Source: UBA5266 sp002411545 | Lineage (GTDB): Bacteria > Bacteroidota > Bacteroidia > Bacteroidales > WCHB1-69 | Direction: 5' to 3' | Assembly: GCA_028693085.1 (NCBI GenBank) | Contig: JAQUWC010000085.1 | Location: forward strand, 1-8,210 | Length of the DNA stretch: 8,210 bases | Shown here: positions 1 to 6,145 of the stretch, one piece after another | Layout of the letters: each line of letters opens with the position of its first letter | How positions within the stretch are numbered: the first letter of the stretch is position 1 | Notes under the pieces: generated by a model | What the model saw: the letters and a program-made list of their open reading frames with translations, nothing else | What the model was told of the DNA's origin: nothing | Databases searched by the model: none | Made by a program: the position numbers and the translations under genes

Positions 1-116
1 CTGTAGGCGATCCGTTTAAAGATACTTCCGGCCCTTCGTTGAATATTCTGATCAAACTGATGAGTATGGTGTCTATCGTTATGGCAGGACTAACCGCTGC
101 ATTCAGTTTGTTGTAA
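1..116 (+). CDS. hppA: Membrane-bound ion-translocating pyrophosphatase, C-terminal end (partial)
   Basis: The window opens inside a + strand reading frame whose 37 visible codons run from base 3 to the TAA at 114-116. They begin VGDPFKDTSGPSLNILIKLM and end in a hydrophobic stretch. The GDPxKDTSGPSLNILIKLM block is the signature C-terminal segment of membrane pyrophosphatases, integral membrane pumps that couple PPi hydrolysis to H+ or Na+ export. The GDPxKDTSGP part lies near the substrate site and the rest forms the last transmembrane helix. The 5' part lies outside the window, so ion specificity (K+-dependent or not) cannot be judged. The gene converges on the acyltransferase-fusion gene and probably shares the terminator at 273-307. 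Confidence 0.9.
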   Translation, partial: VGDPFKDTSGPSLNILIKLMSMVSIVMAGLTAAFSLL

Positions 117-150
117 ACGTCGTAGCCTTCTTTGAATACAATGTAAAACT

Positions 151-196
151 GTCATGCTGAGCGAAGCGAAGAATCTGTCGGATTTAATCGGACAAT
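151..196 (+). repeat. Dispersed intergenic repeat, copy 1
   Basis: Bases 151-176 read GTCATGCTGAGCGAAGCGAA followed by GAATCT, and ATCGGACAAT follows at 187-196. A related block is at 7520-7586 in the same orientation: the same GTCATnCTGAGCG start, GAAGCGAAGAATCT, then ATCGGACAAT. Two diverged copies 7.4 kb apart, both in intergenic DNA, indicate a dispersed non-coding repeat. Very similar GTCATTCTGAGCGAAGCGAAGAATCT strings are familiar from intergenic DNA of environmental bacteria (recalled, not searched). No function is assigned. Confidence 0.6.
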
Positions 197-272
197 AGTG
201 ATTTTTGTATTATTTAGAAAAAGTGAATGCTTACAGTTTTTCATTAATTCATTAATCCATTAATATAAAATA

Positions 273-307
273 AAAACGGCTATTAAGTTACCCATAATAG
301 CCGTTTT
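273..307. terminator. Bidirectional intrinsic terminator between convergent genes
   Basis: A perfect 13-bp stem AAAACGGCTATTA (273-285) / TAATAGCCGTTTT (295-307) encloses a 9-nt loop. The A-rich left flank and T-rich right edge provide a U-tract on either strand. It lies 15 bp past the stop of the minus-strand fusion gene and downstream of hppA, so it can end both transcripts. Confidence 0.85.
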
Positions 308-322
308 GAGTATGGAGTATTT

Positions 323-2803
323 TTATTTTCCTTTGTTTAGATGTCGGTTCAATCTGCTTGCAATGAGTTCTTTTACTCTATCTTTCAAAGATTGAAATGT
401 TTCGTCTGAATGAGGATAAACAGGCTGTAAGAATTCAACGGTAACCGGTGTGAAATAACGGGGGAGTTTAACTTTACGGTAAGTGGCTTGATCGGAACCG
501 TAAATAACCACGGGGACTACGGGGATGTTTAAGACGGTACTTAGGATGGCAAAGGTTTCTTTAAAATCTTTGATGCCGTTTTTCGAGCGGGTACCTTCGG
601 GGAAAATAATCACATTCTTCCCTTCTTGCAGTACATAGGATAGCTTTTGCATGGTTTCGCGCACGTTTTTATTGATATCCATTAATATAACATTGTTTTT
701 TCGTGCCATAAACTGCATGATACCACTTCGCCAGTGTTTTTCCTTAGCAAAGAAATAGGTCTTACCGTAGAGTTTCCGTTTCATCATTGAGGTGATGAAC
801 AGTCCGTCTAAAGCACTTTGATGATTGGCTACGAGGATGCAGGGCTCTTGGGGTATGTTTTTGATGCCTTTGCTTCGGAAACGATACAACATATTGAAAA
901 CAATCTTCGATAAATTGTTTAAGCCGGAGTGGGTGAGGCCGGATTGAGGAATAGAGAAAGCCGCTGTTTTTGCCTGTAAGATTTCTTTCCATGATACGGA
1001 TTTACCATGCTGCATGGTGGCTTTGGAGTCAATAATGTGTTGACTTAATTTATTCAAGGTATTCAACTGGTTTAAATCCTCTTCGTTGAAGTTTATGCCA
1101 AAAGTATTTTCGATAAAGGCCAGCAAGGACACACGGGTCAGGGAATCCATCGCCAAATGTATCTCGAAATGATCGTTTTCGCCGGCACGGTAGCCGGTTT
1201 CTTTGTCGATAAATGTTTTTAAAAGCTTATATTCTTCGCTATAGTTTTTGGTTTCATTGTTTTGTTGTTGTACAACATTGCCTGCAACCAAGTCTTTCAA
1301 TTTAAATCGTTGGATTTTGCCCAAACGGGTTTTGGGTAGTTCTTCAGCGATGATATGAAAACGTTTGATGCGTTTATAGGGTGAAATTTCGTTGTTGAAA
1401 TCAAGCACGGCCTGTTGGATGAGTTGCGGTAATTCTTCGATGGATTTTGCACGCACTTGGTCCATTTCGGGATAAATAAGTGCTTGTAAAATACCTTCTT
1501 CCATAAACACACCCACTTCTTTGATATAAGGAGAGTTTTTTACGATAGCCGATTCCAATTCGTCGGGATTGATGTTTTTGCCGTTGGAGGTAACAATAAT
1601 GTCTTTCAATCGGCCGGTGAGTTTAATGCCGTATGGGTCAATAAGACCGACGTCGCCGGTATGCAGCCAACCGTTTTTAAGGATGGCAGCCGTTTCTTCC
1701 GGGCGATTGTAATAGCCTTGCATGACGTTAGGTCCTTTCACGCAGATTTCGCCATCTTCGGTTTTGAGTTCAATGCCGCTAAGGGGTAACCCGGCATAAC
1801 CGATTTTCCATTTGCCAGGATGAGTAAAGCTAATCATGGGGGAGGTCTCGGTCATTCCGTATCCTTCCAATACATAAAAACCTAATGTTTTAAACACTTT
1901 GGCGACTTCTTTCGGGAGTGCCGCACCGCCACTGACCAAATAATCGAGATGGCCGCCAAATTTTTGATGGACACTTTTAAAGATAAATGTCGAAAATTTA
2001 CGGCTTTGAAGTGAATAGGCTATTTTATAGATGGTCTTCGTGATGAAATGTGCATTTATCTTTTCAACTACACCTTTAGCGAGGGTTTCATACAAACGAG
2101 GAACACCGATAATCAGGTTGATTTTACCTTCGTTGAGTGTGCGTAATATGGATTCGGCATTCAAGCCTTCGGCTATATATACGGTTCCACCACTGTATAA
2201 GGGAGCTATCAAAGAACCCAATAAAGGGAAAATGTGGTGTAGGGGAAGCAATATCATTGTATTACGATCTTTGGTGATGATAGGCACTTCGTCGCAAACG
2301 GCTTGAATGTTAAACAAAATGTTTTCATAGGATAACATCACTCCTTTGGATGAACCGGTTGTGCCCGAAGTGTAAATGATGAGTGCTGTTTGTTGTGTAT
2401 CGCTGGGTACAAAGTCGACAACGGGTGCCGTATCGACAGATCGACAATCTATATCCGAAGGACTCAATAGGGTAGTGCAAGTACCTGATTCGGTTAAGAC
2501 CGATTCGACAAATGCTCGTTTGGCTTCGGTTGTAAATATGATATCCGGTTTACAATCGTTTAAAATATAGTTTATTTCATGCGCAGTCGATTGGATGTCG
2601 ATGGGAATGGCAATGGCATCGTTCTTAAAACTGGCATATATTGCATATATCCACTCCAAAGAATTTTCACCGAAAATTAATACTTTTCCGGAAGGATATT
2701 GTTTAAATGCTTCGGAATAACAGTGAATGTGTTGAAGGAGTTGTTTATAGGAAATGGTTTGATTTTTGTAAACGGCGGCTGTCTTGTCCTGATTTTTAAT
2801 CAT
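323..2803 (-). CDS. Three-domain fusion: acyl-CoA/acyl-ACP synthetase + acyl carrier domain + PlsC-type acyltransferase
   Basis: This 826-residue protein probably activates fatty acids and transfers them to a lysophospholipid or glycerophosphate acceptor. Residues ~1-505 are an ANL-family adenylating ligase: P-loop YTSGTTGSSKG (144-154), YGMTET (315-320), TGD (382-384), GRLKD (397-401) and the catalytic lysine of KTRLGKIQR (K496). Residues ~520-592 look like an acyl carrier domain, with LAMDSLTRVSLLAFIENTFG giving Ser554 as the phosphopantetheine site. Residues ~625-826 are a PlsC/LPLAT acyltransferase with NHQSALD (HX4D, H661-D666) and FPEGTRS (734-740). The acyltransferase lacks clear long membrane segments. 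The order is the reverse of E. coli Aas (acyltransferase first, ligase second), and Aas has no internal carrier domain. The start is the ATG at 2803, with no Shine-Dalgarno, as is usual in Bacteroidota. Domain assignments are firm; substrate, acceptor and role (recycling of exogenous or released fatty acids is my guess) are inferred. Confidence 0.92.
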   Translation of the reverse strand: MIKNQDKTAAVYKNQTISYKQLLQHIHCYSEAFKQYPSGKVLIFGENSLEWIYAIYASFKNDAIAIPIDIQSTAHEINYILNDCKPDIIFTTEAKRAFVESVLTESGTCTTLLSPSDIDCRSVDTAPVVDFVPSDTQQTALIIYTSGTTGSSKGVMLSYENILFNIQAVCDEVPIITKDRNTMILLPLHHIFPLLGSLIAPLYSGGTVYIAEGLNAESILRTLNEGKINLIIGVPRLYETLAKGVVEKINAHFITKTIYKIAYSLQSRKFSTFIFKSVHQKFGGHLDYLVSGGAALPKEVAKVFKTLGFYVLEGYGMTETSPMISFTHPGKWKIGYAGLPLSGIELKTEDGEICVKGPNVMQGYYNRPEETAAILKNGWLHTGDVGLIDPYGIKLTGRLKDIIVTSNGKNINPDELESAIVKNSPYIKEVGVFMEEGILQALIYPEMDQVRAKSIEELPQLIQQAVLDFNNEISPYKRIKRFHIIAEELPKTRLGKIQRFKLKDLVAGNVVQQQNNETKNYSEEYKLLKTFIDKETGYRAGENDHFEIHLAMDSLTRVSLLAFIENTFGINFNEEDLNQLNTLNKLSQHIIDSKATMQHGKSVSWKEILQAKTAAFSIPQSGLTHSGLNNLSKIVFNMLYRFRSKGIKNIPQEPCILVANHQSALDGLFITSMMKRKLYGKTYFFAKEKHWRSGIMQFMARKNNVILMDINKNVRETMQKLSYVLQEGKNVIIFPEGTRSKNGIKDFKETFAILSTVLNIPVVPVVIYGSDQATYRKVKLPRYFTPVTVEFLQPVYPHSDETFQSLKDRVKELIASRLNRHLNKGK

Positions 2804-2847
2804 CTAAATTTATTAATGGGTACATACTTTTTAATCTCATATCTTTT

Positions 2848-2879
2848 CAGGCCGTGCAAAATGAATGCCTGCAAAAATA
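2848..2879 (-). promoter_or_regulatory. Promoter of the acyltransferase-fusion gene, with an inverted repeat at the start point
   Basis: Read on the minus strand, 2879-2872 is TATTTTTG, a match to the Bacteroidota -7 box TAnnTTTG, continuing as TTTGCA. It lies 69 bp before the ATG. I see no clear -33 TTG. Just downstream, over the expected transcription start, CAGGC (2848-2852) and GCCTG (2867-2871) form an inverted repeat with a 14-bp spacer that could be a repressor site; that part is speculative. Confidence 0.5.
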
Positions 2880-3018
2880 CAAAAAATAACTATACCACCA
2901 TAAAATATTAGTAAAGGTTTTTATGTCATATAGGTAAACCCTGTGTAGATCTCACTATTCAATTAAAAAAAGAATGCATCAAATAGTATATTCTCAGAAA
3001 TTAGGTTAAAAAAAAATG

Positions 3019-3026
3019 TACATTTG
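3019..3026 (+). promoter_or_regulatory. Promoter -7 box of the glycosyltransferase gene
   Basis: TACATTTG matches the Bacteroidota TAnnTTTG box and continues as TTTGCA. It lies 50 bp before the ATG at 3077. The upstream TTAGG (3001-3005) is a poor and slightly close -33 candidate. Together with the minus-strand box at 2872-2879 it makes 2804-3076 a divergent promoter region. Confidence 0.55.
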
Positions 3027-3076
3027 CAAAAATTATATGCTTTGAGTTGTAATGTTAATCTTACAAAATTAATTTT

Positions 3077-3817
3077 ATGGAAAAAAGGATTATTATTATA
3101 CCTACTTATAATGAAAAAGAAAACATTGAAAAGATTATTAGATATGTTTTTTCTTTACCGGATGCGTTTGATATATTGGTTATTGATGATGGTTCGCCGG
3201 ATGGTACCGCTGCTATTGTCAAGAAATTAATGCCCGAATTTGACACTCATTTATTTCTCGAAGAGAGAAAAGGTAAATTAGGGTTAGGTACAGCCTATAT
3301 ACATGGATTTAATTGGAGCATTCGTAATAATTATGATTATATTTTTGAAATGGATGCGGATTTTTCACATAATCCACAAGATTTAATCCGTTTATATCAG
3401 GCATGTAAAGAGCAAGACGCCGATTTAGCAGTGGGTTCACGCTATTGTAACGGAGTGAATGTAGTGAATTGGCCTATGTCAAGAATTTTGACTTCCTATT
3501 ACGGTTCTATGTATGTGCGTACCGTTCTGCGAACACCCGTTCGTGATAATACGGCCGGTTTTGTGTGTTACAGTAGAAAAGTATTGGAAGCCATAAATTT
3601 TGATAGAATAAAACATATTGGTTATGGATTTCAAATTGAAATGAAATTTGTTGCATGGAAACTCGGATTTAAAATAGTGGAAGTCCCTATTGTTTTTACC
3701 GATCGACAAGAAGGAACCTCTAAAATGAGTAAAGGCATATTTAAAGAAGCTATCTTCGGTGTGATTAAATTAAGAACGAGTGCCTTGTTTGGAGGTATTA
3801 AAAGGTATAAAAAATAA
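3077..3817 (+). CDS. Family 2 glycosyltransferase, polyprenyl-phosphate mannose (Dpm1-like) synthase type
   Basis: This 246-residue protein has the compact form of dolichol/polyprenol-phosphate mannose synthases, which transfer a sugar from a nucleotide donor to a lipid phosphate on the inner face of the cytoplasmic membrane. The motifs are in order: IIPTYNEKENI near the N terminus, LVIDDGSPDGT (34-44), the metal-binding DxD within EMDADFSHNP (D93, D95), DNTAGF (157-162), GYGFQIEM (182-189) and EVPIVFTDRQEGTSKMS (202-218). There is no C-terminal transmembrane pair and no GtrA-like partner next to it, so it resembles the soluble, membrane-associated type. The start is the ATG at 3077; purine-rich sequence precedes it but no good Shine-Dalgarno. 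It appears monocistronic, with 271 bp before hsp20. Family is certain; mannose rather than glucose or another sugar is likely but not proven from motifs. Confidence 0.92.
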   Translation: MEKRIIIIPTYNEKENIEKIIRYVFSLPDAFDILVIDDGSPDGTAAIVKKLMPEFDTHLFLEERKGKLGLGTAYIHGFNWSIRNNYDYIFEMDADFSHNPQDLIRLYQACKEQDADLAVGSRYCNGVNVVNWPMSRILTSYYGSMYVRTVLRTPVRDNTAGFVCYSRKVLEAINFDRIKHIGYGFQIEMKFVAWKLGFKIVEVPIVFTDRQEGTSKMSKGIFKEAIFGVIKLRTSALFGGIKRYKK

Positions 3818-3860
3818 GTGATTTAATAATTGAATTAAACTTTCTCTCCTTTCTTATTTT

Positions 3861-3909
3861 ATTTACAACAACATACTTGTAAATGAGAAGTGTAATTTCC
3901 CTTCTTTTT
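3861..3909 (+). terminator. Tandem hairpins after the glycosyltransferase gene, possible terminator
   Basis: A perfect 8-bp inverted repeat ATTTACAA (3861-3868) / TTGTAAAT (3877-3884) is followed directly by a second stem, GAGAAG (3885-3890) with CTTCTT (3901-3906, one G-U pair), running into a T-tract at 3905-3909. The second hairpin has the form of an intrinsic terminator, though its stem is short. Alternatively the first repeat could be a protein-binding site. An AT-only inverted repeat at 3822-3839 just after the stop is weaker. Confidence 0.35.
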
Positions 3910-3917
3910 ACTTGACG

Positions 3918-3959
3918 GACATAATGGCGCATATAACTATCGTATGACGACATAATGGC
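3918..3959 (+). promoter_or_regulatory. Duplicated 11-bp box upstream of hsp20 (candidate stress-control site)
   Basis: GACATAATGGC occurs twice, at 3918-3928 and 3949-3959, with starts 31 bp apart, close to three helical turns, so both would face the same side of the DNA. Upstream context is also shared (TGACGGACATAATGGC and TGACGACATAATGGC). Each copy is an imperfect palindrome of form GnCAT-n-ATGnC. They end 130 bp before the hsp20 ATG. A candidate core promoter lies at 3983-4009: TTG (3983-3985), then TAATTATG (4002-4009), one mismatch from TAnnTTTG. The repeats are seen directly; a regulatory role is inferred. Confidence 0.5.
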
Positions 3960-4088
3960 AGTCTTGTTATATCTATATACTGTTGATATTCAGACTCTGT
4001 TTAATTATGGCCTAAAACTTGAATAGATAGGAATAGCAAATAATTAAATAAAAAATAAAAACAATTAAAATCATAGGAGGATAAAATT

Positions 4089-4529
4089 ATGTTAATTAAA
4101 AGAAGCAATTACGTACCGGCTTATGTAAATTTCTTTGATGATTTTTTCGGAAGAAATTTCATGGATGAATTTTTAACCAAAGAAGCTAGAATCACTTTAC
4201 CGACGGCTAATATTGTAGAGAATGAAAGCAATTTTCAAGTAGAACTAGCCGTGCCGGGTTACGACAAAAAGGACTTTTCGATTGAAGTGAATGAACATGT
4301 ATTAAGCATCAAGGGAGAAGTTAAAAGCGAGAAGGAGGAAAGTAAATCGAATCGTCAATTTACGCGCAAAGAACACTATTACGCATCCTTTGAACGTAAT
4401 TTCACTTTGCCGGATTCGGTAAAAACAGATGCCATTGAAGCTTTGTATGAAAACGGTTTGTTAACGATTACTTTACCAAAAAAGGATCACAAAGAACTTC
4501 AATCGTCGAAGCTTATCCAGGTTAAATAA
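4089..4529 (+). CDS. Hsp20 / alpha-crystallin family small heat-shock protein
   Basis: This 146-residue cytoplasmic protein is an ATP-independent holdase that binds unfolding proteins and keeps them available for refolding chaperones. The alpha-crystallin domain covers roughly residues 38-135: NIVENESNFQVELAVPGYDK opens it, FERNFTLPDS (101-110) lies in the middle, and ENGLLTITLPK (121-131) is the conserved A-x-x-x-N-G-x-L type closing strand. The short N-terminal arm has aromatic/acidic FFDDFFGRNFMDEF, usual in bacterial Hsp20. The tail KLIQVK carries an IxV motif used to cap neighbouring subunits. The length is normal. The start at 4089 is supported by AGGAGG at 4075-4080, 8 nt upstream, an unusually good Shine-Dalgarno for Bacteroidota and absent from the other genes here, suggesting high translation. 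The gene stands alone, with its own upstream boxes and terminator. Confidence 0.96.
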   Translation: MLIKRSNYVPAYVNFFDDFFGRNFMDEFLTKEARITLPTANIVENESNFQVELAVPGYDKKDFSIEVNEHVLSIKGEVKSEKEESKSNRQFTRKEHYYASFERNFTLPDSVKTDAIEALYENGLLTITLPKKDHKELQSSKLIQVK

Positions 4530-4551
4530 TTAAAATTAAATTTTTCATCAG

Positions 4552-4580
4552 AAGAGGTTGATTTTTCAACCTCTTTTTTT
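4552..4580 (+). terminator. Intrinsic terminator of hsp20
   Basis: AAGAGGTTGA (4552-4561) pairs with TCAACCTCTT (4566-4575) around a TTTT loop, giving a perfect 10-bp stem followed by a T-run to 4580. It lies 22 bp after the hsp20 stop. Confidence 0.85.
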
Positions 4581-4589
4581 GTATAAAAA

Positions 4590-4619
4590 AAGACCGAAAA
4601 GAGTTTGCTTTTCGGTCTT
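4590..4619 (-). terminator. Intrinsic terminator of the SagB-like gene
   Basis: AAGACCGAAAAG (4590-4601) pairs with CTTTTCGGTCTT (4608-4619), a perfect 12-bp stem with a 6-nt loop. The A-run on its left (4585-4590) becomes a U-tract on the minus strand. It lies 21 bp beyond the stop of the minus-strand gene ending at 4641 and sits back to back with the hsp20 terminator. Confidence 0.8.
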
Positions 4620-4640
4620 CATTGTTTTAAACGAAATTAT

Positions 4641-5312
4641 TTATTCTCTATATCCTATGGCTTGTCCAAAAAGAATATCACCGGGTTCAACTTTCAGTTT
4701 CTTAGCCAGTTCTTCTTTTTTTATGTCGAACACTATGTTGCTAGCCATATCTTCGGAGGAACAGTAAAGGAGAATGTTTTGGCTTATGCAACCACTTTGT
4801 AAATAAGCATAATTTTTTCTATCTTCATTACTTACGTTGCTTGTTGCTTTACGGTCAATAACATAAACAACTGCGATGGGAGCACGATGGAATTGATCGT
4901 CGTCGCTGATTTTTCGACGAAAATCAATGGGTGCTAACATTTCAAGTTTATGCATGTCGGCTTGATATTCAAACAAGCCTTCTTTCATTAAAACGTAGAT
5001 TTTAACATATTGTAAGTCCATGGGAGCAAATGCAGTACGATTATGCATTTCGCCGGGTTGCGGTGTTCCGTTGGCTACCCATAGCACACCGGATAAGTGA
5101 TGGGGTTCTAACTCCCGTTCGGAAATGTGTGCCATATGTTGTTTTTCTCTTAGGACATCCATGAAAGGTTTTCCGCCATGCATTTCTACTTGCATAAGTT
5201 CACCGCCTTTATGTAATCCCCTTTCAACCGTGGGAGTTGCTACTTCCTGAGCGTAATTAATAGAGGTAGCAAACATACATAATACACTAATAATAAAAAG
5301 TTTTGATCTCAT
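4641..5312 (-). CDS. Exported SagB/nitroreductase-like protein with altered FMN-binding motif
   Basis: This 223-residue protein starts with a signal peptide (MRSKLFIISVLCMFATSINYA, probable cut before QE at 22), so the mature part should be periplasmic. The remainder follows the SagB/ThcOx branch of the nitroreductase fold found in Bacteroidota: HLSGVLWVANG (72-82), NRTAFAPMDLQ (91-101), IYVLMKEGLFEYQ (105-117), APIAVVYVID (144-153), GCISQNILLYCSSE (174-187) and the closing FGQAIGYRE. In ordinary members the segment after PxMDVL reads like RRSxRxF and binds the FMN phosphate; here residues 57-63 are KQHMAHI, and the usual closing GYPK is GYRE. It may bind flavin differently or be a non-catalytic relative. 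No lipobox is present. The start is the ATG at 5312 and there is no Shine-Dalgarno. A promoter box lies 33 bp upstream, so it need not depend on the nitroreductase operon behind it. Fold assignment is from recalled family patterns. Confidence 0.75.
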   Translation of the reverse strand: MRSKLFIISVLCMFATSINYAQEVATPTVERGLHKGGELMQVEMHGGKPFMDVLREKQHMAHISERELEPHHLSGVLWVANGTPQPGEMHNRTAFAPMDLQYVKIYVLMKEGLFEYQADMHKLEMLAPIDFRRKISDDDQFHRAPIAVVYVIDRKATSNVSNEDRKNYAYLQSGCISQNILLYCSSEDMASNIVFDIKKEELAKKLKVEPGDILFGQAIGYRE

Positions 5313-5345
5313 ATGTGTGTTTTTTTAATTATGAAATGATTTTTG

Positions 5346-5353
5346 CAAAGATA
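5346..5353 (-). promoter_or_regulatory. Promoter -7 box of the SagB-like gene
   Basis: Read on the minus strand this is TATCTTTG, matching TAnnTTTG and continuing as TTTGCA. It lies 33 bp before the ATG at 5312, in the 78-bp gap after the nitroreductase stop. A T/A-rich tract precedes it, without a clear -33 TTG. Confidence 0.55.
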
Positions 5354-5390
5354 ATATTTTTTTTTTAATTTGAATGGTGCTTTTTTTTGA

Positions 5391-6137
5391 TTATATGAAT
5401 CCTTGTTTTTTTATTACATCTAAAAAAATATCCGAAAAATATTGGTTGTCTTTTTTAGTATATCTTTTCTCCGTAAATATTTTGGCAAGGTTTTCCAGTT
5501 GGTTTTCTTCCAATAATTTCTTAGTGAGTTCAGAATTTTCTTTTTCAAAATACAAACGGTCGATATCATCCGAAGAATAATCCTTATAAGTCTCTTGGTG
5601 AATCACCGCTTCGAGGGGGAGACGGTCGGTAAGTCCCGGATCGTTTAAGGGATAACCAAGGGTAATGCAAGTAACGGGAACCACCCCTTTGGGAAGATGA
5701 TAAATGTCAATCAGTTCATGGGCATTATAGGTTACGGTACCCATATAGCAAATACCCAAACCGAAATGTTCGGCAGCAATACAGGCGTTCTGGGTGGCTA
5801 TAACGGCATCGATAACAGCCCACATAAAACTCTGAAAATTATCATACCCGGGTTCAGCACCTCGAAAACGGCACCATTTGTTAAAACGATTGAAATCGGC
5901 ACAAAATGTTAATACTACCGGCGCTTCAACAACGGCTTTCTGATTGAAATGAAAAGGCAATATCTTCTTTTTCATTTCTTCGTCTTTATTAATGATAATA
6001 CTGTATAATTGCATGTTACCCGTAGTTGAACCCCGAACAGCGGCTTCCAGTATTTTTGTTAATAGGTCGTCGCTGATAGGTTTATTCCTGTATTCTCGTA
6101 TGGTTCTATGTCCTAATAAGGTTTCTAAGGCATTCAT
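5391..6137 (-). CDS. NfsA/Frp-type FMN-dependent nitroreductase
   Basis: This 248-residue cytoplasmic flavoenzyme should use NAD(P)H and bound FMN to reduce nitroaromatics, quinones or flavins by two-electron steps. Key regions are HRTIREY (10-16), the FMN-phosphate arginine motif; STTGNMQ (37-43), a variant of the usual SPTSxNMQ loop; GLGICYMG (126-133); and GYP..DP....RLPLEAVIH.E.Y (161-184), which is typical of the NfsA/Frp subgroup and places it there rather than with NfsB. The length matches that subgroup (about 240). The charged C-terminal tail is ordinary. The start is the ATG at 6137, 8 bp after the stop of the flavodiiron gene, so the two are almost certainly co-transcribed. The physiological substrate cannot be read from sequence; the operon partner suggests oxidative or nitrosative stress. 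Confidence 0.92.
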   Translation of the reverse strand: MNALETLLGHRTIREYRNKPISDDLLTKILEAAVRGSTTGNMQLYSIIINKDEEMKKKILPFHFNQKAVVEAPVVLTFCADFNRFNKWCRFRGAEPGYDNFQSFMWAVIDAVIATQNACIAAEHFGLGICYMGTVTYNAHELIDIYHLPKGVVPVTCITLGYPLNDPGLTDRLPLEAVIHQETYKDYSSDDIDRLYFEKENSELTKKLLEENQLENLAKIFTEKRYTKKDNQYFSDIFLDVIKKQGFI

Positions 6138-6145
6138 GTTTTTAT

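Noticed and set aside
2031..2570. Short + strand reading frames opposite the lipid-fusion gene
   Set aside because: They lie antisense to a clearly conserved adenylation domain and encode no recognisable protein.
3910..3985. Sigma-54 promoter before hsp20
   Set aside because: GG of TGGCA is present, but no TGC element occurs at the required distance.
4558..4802. Short + strand reading frames after hsp20
   Set aside because: They read through two strong terminators and lie antisense to the SagB-like gene, without supporting features.
5277..5312. Lipoprotein signal in the SagB-like protein (Cys12)
   Set aside because: The residues before the cysteine are SVL, not a lipobox, and the cysteine lies in the hydrophobic core; a normal signal-peptidase site follows.
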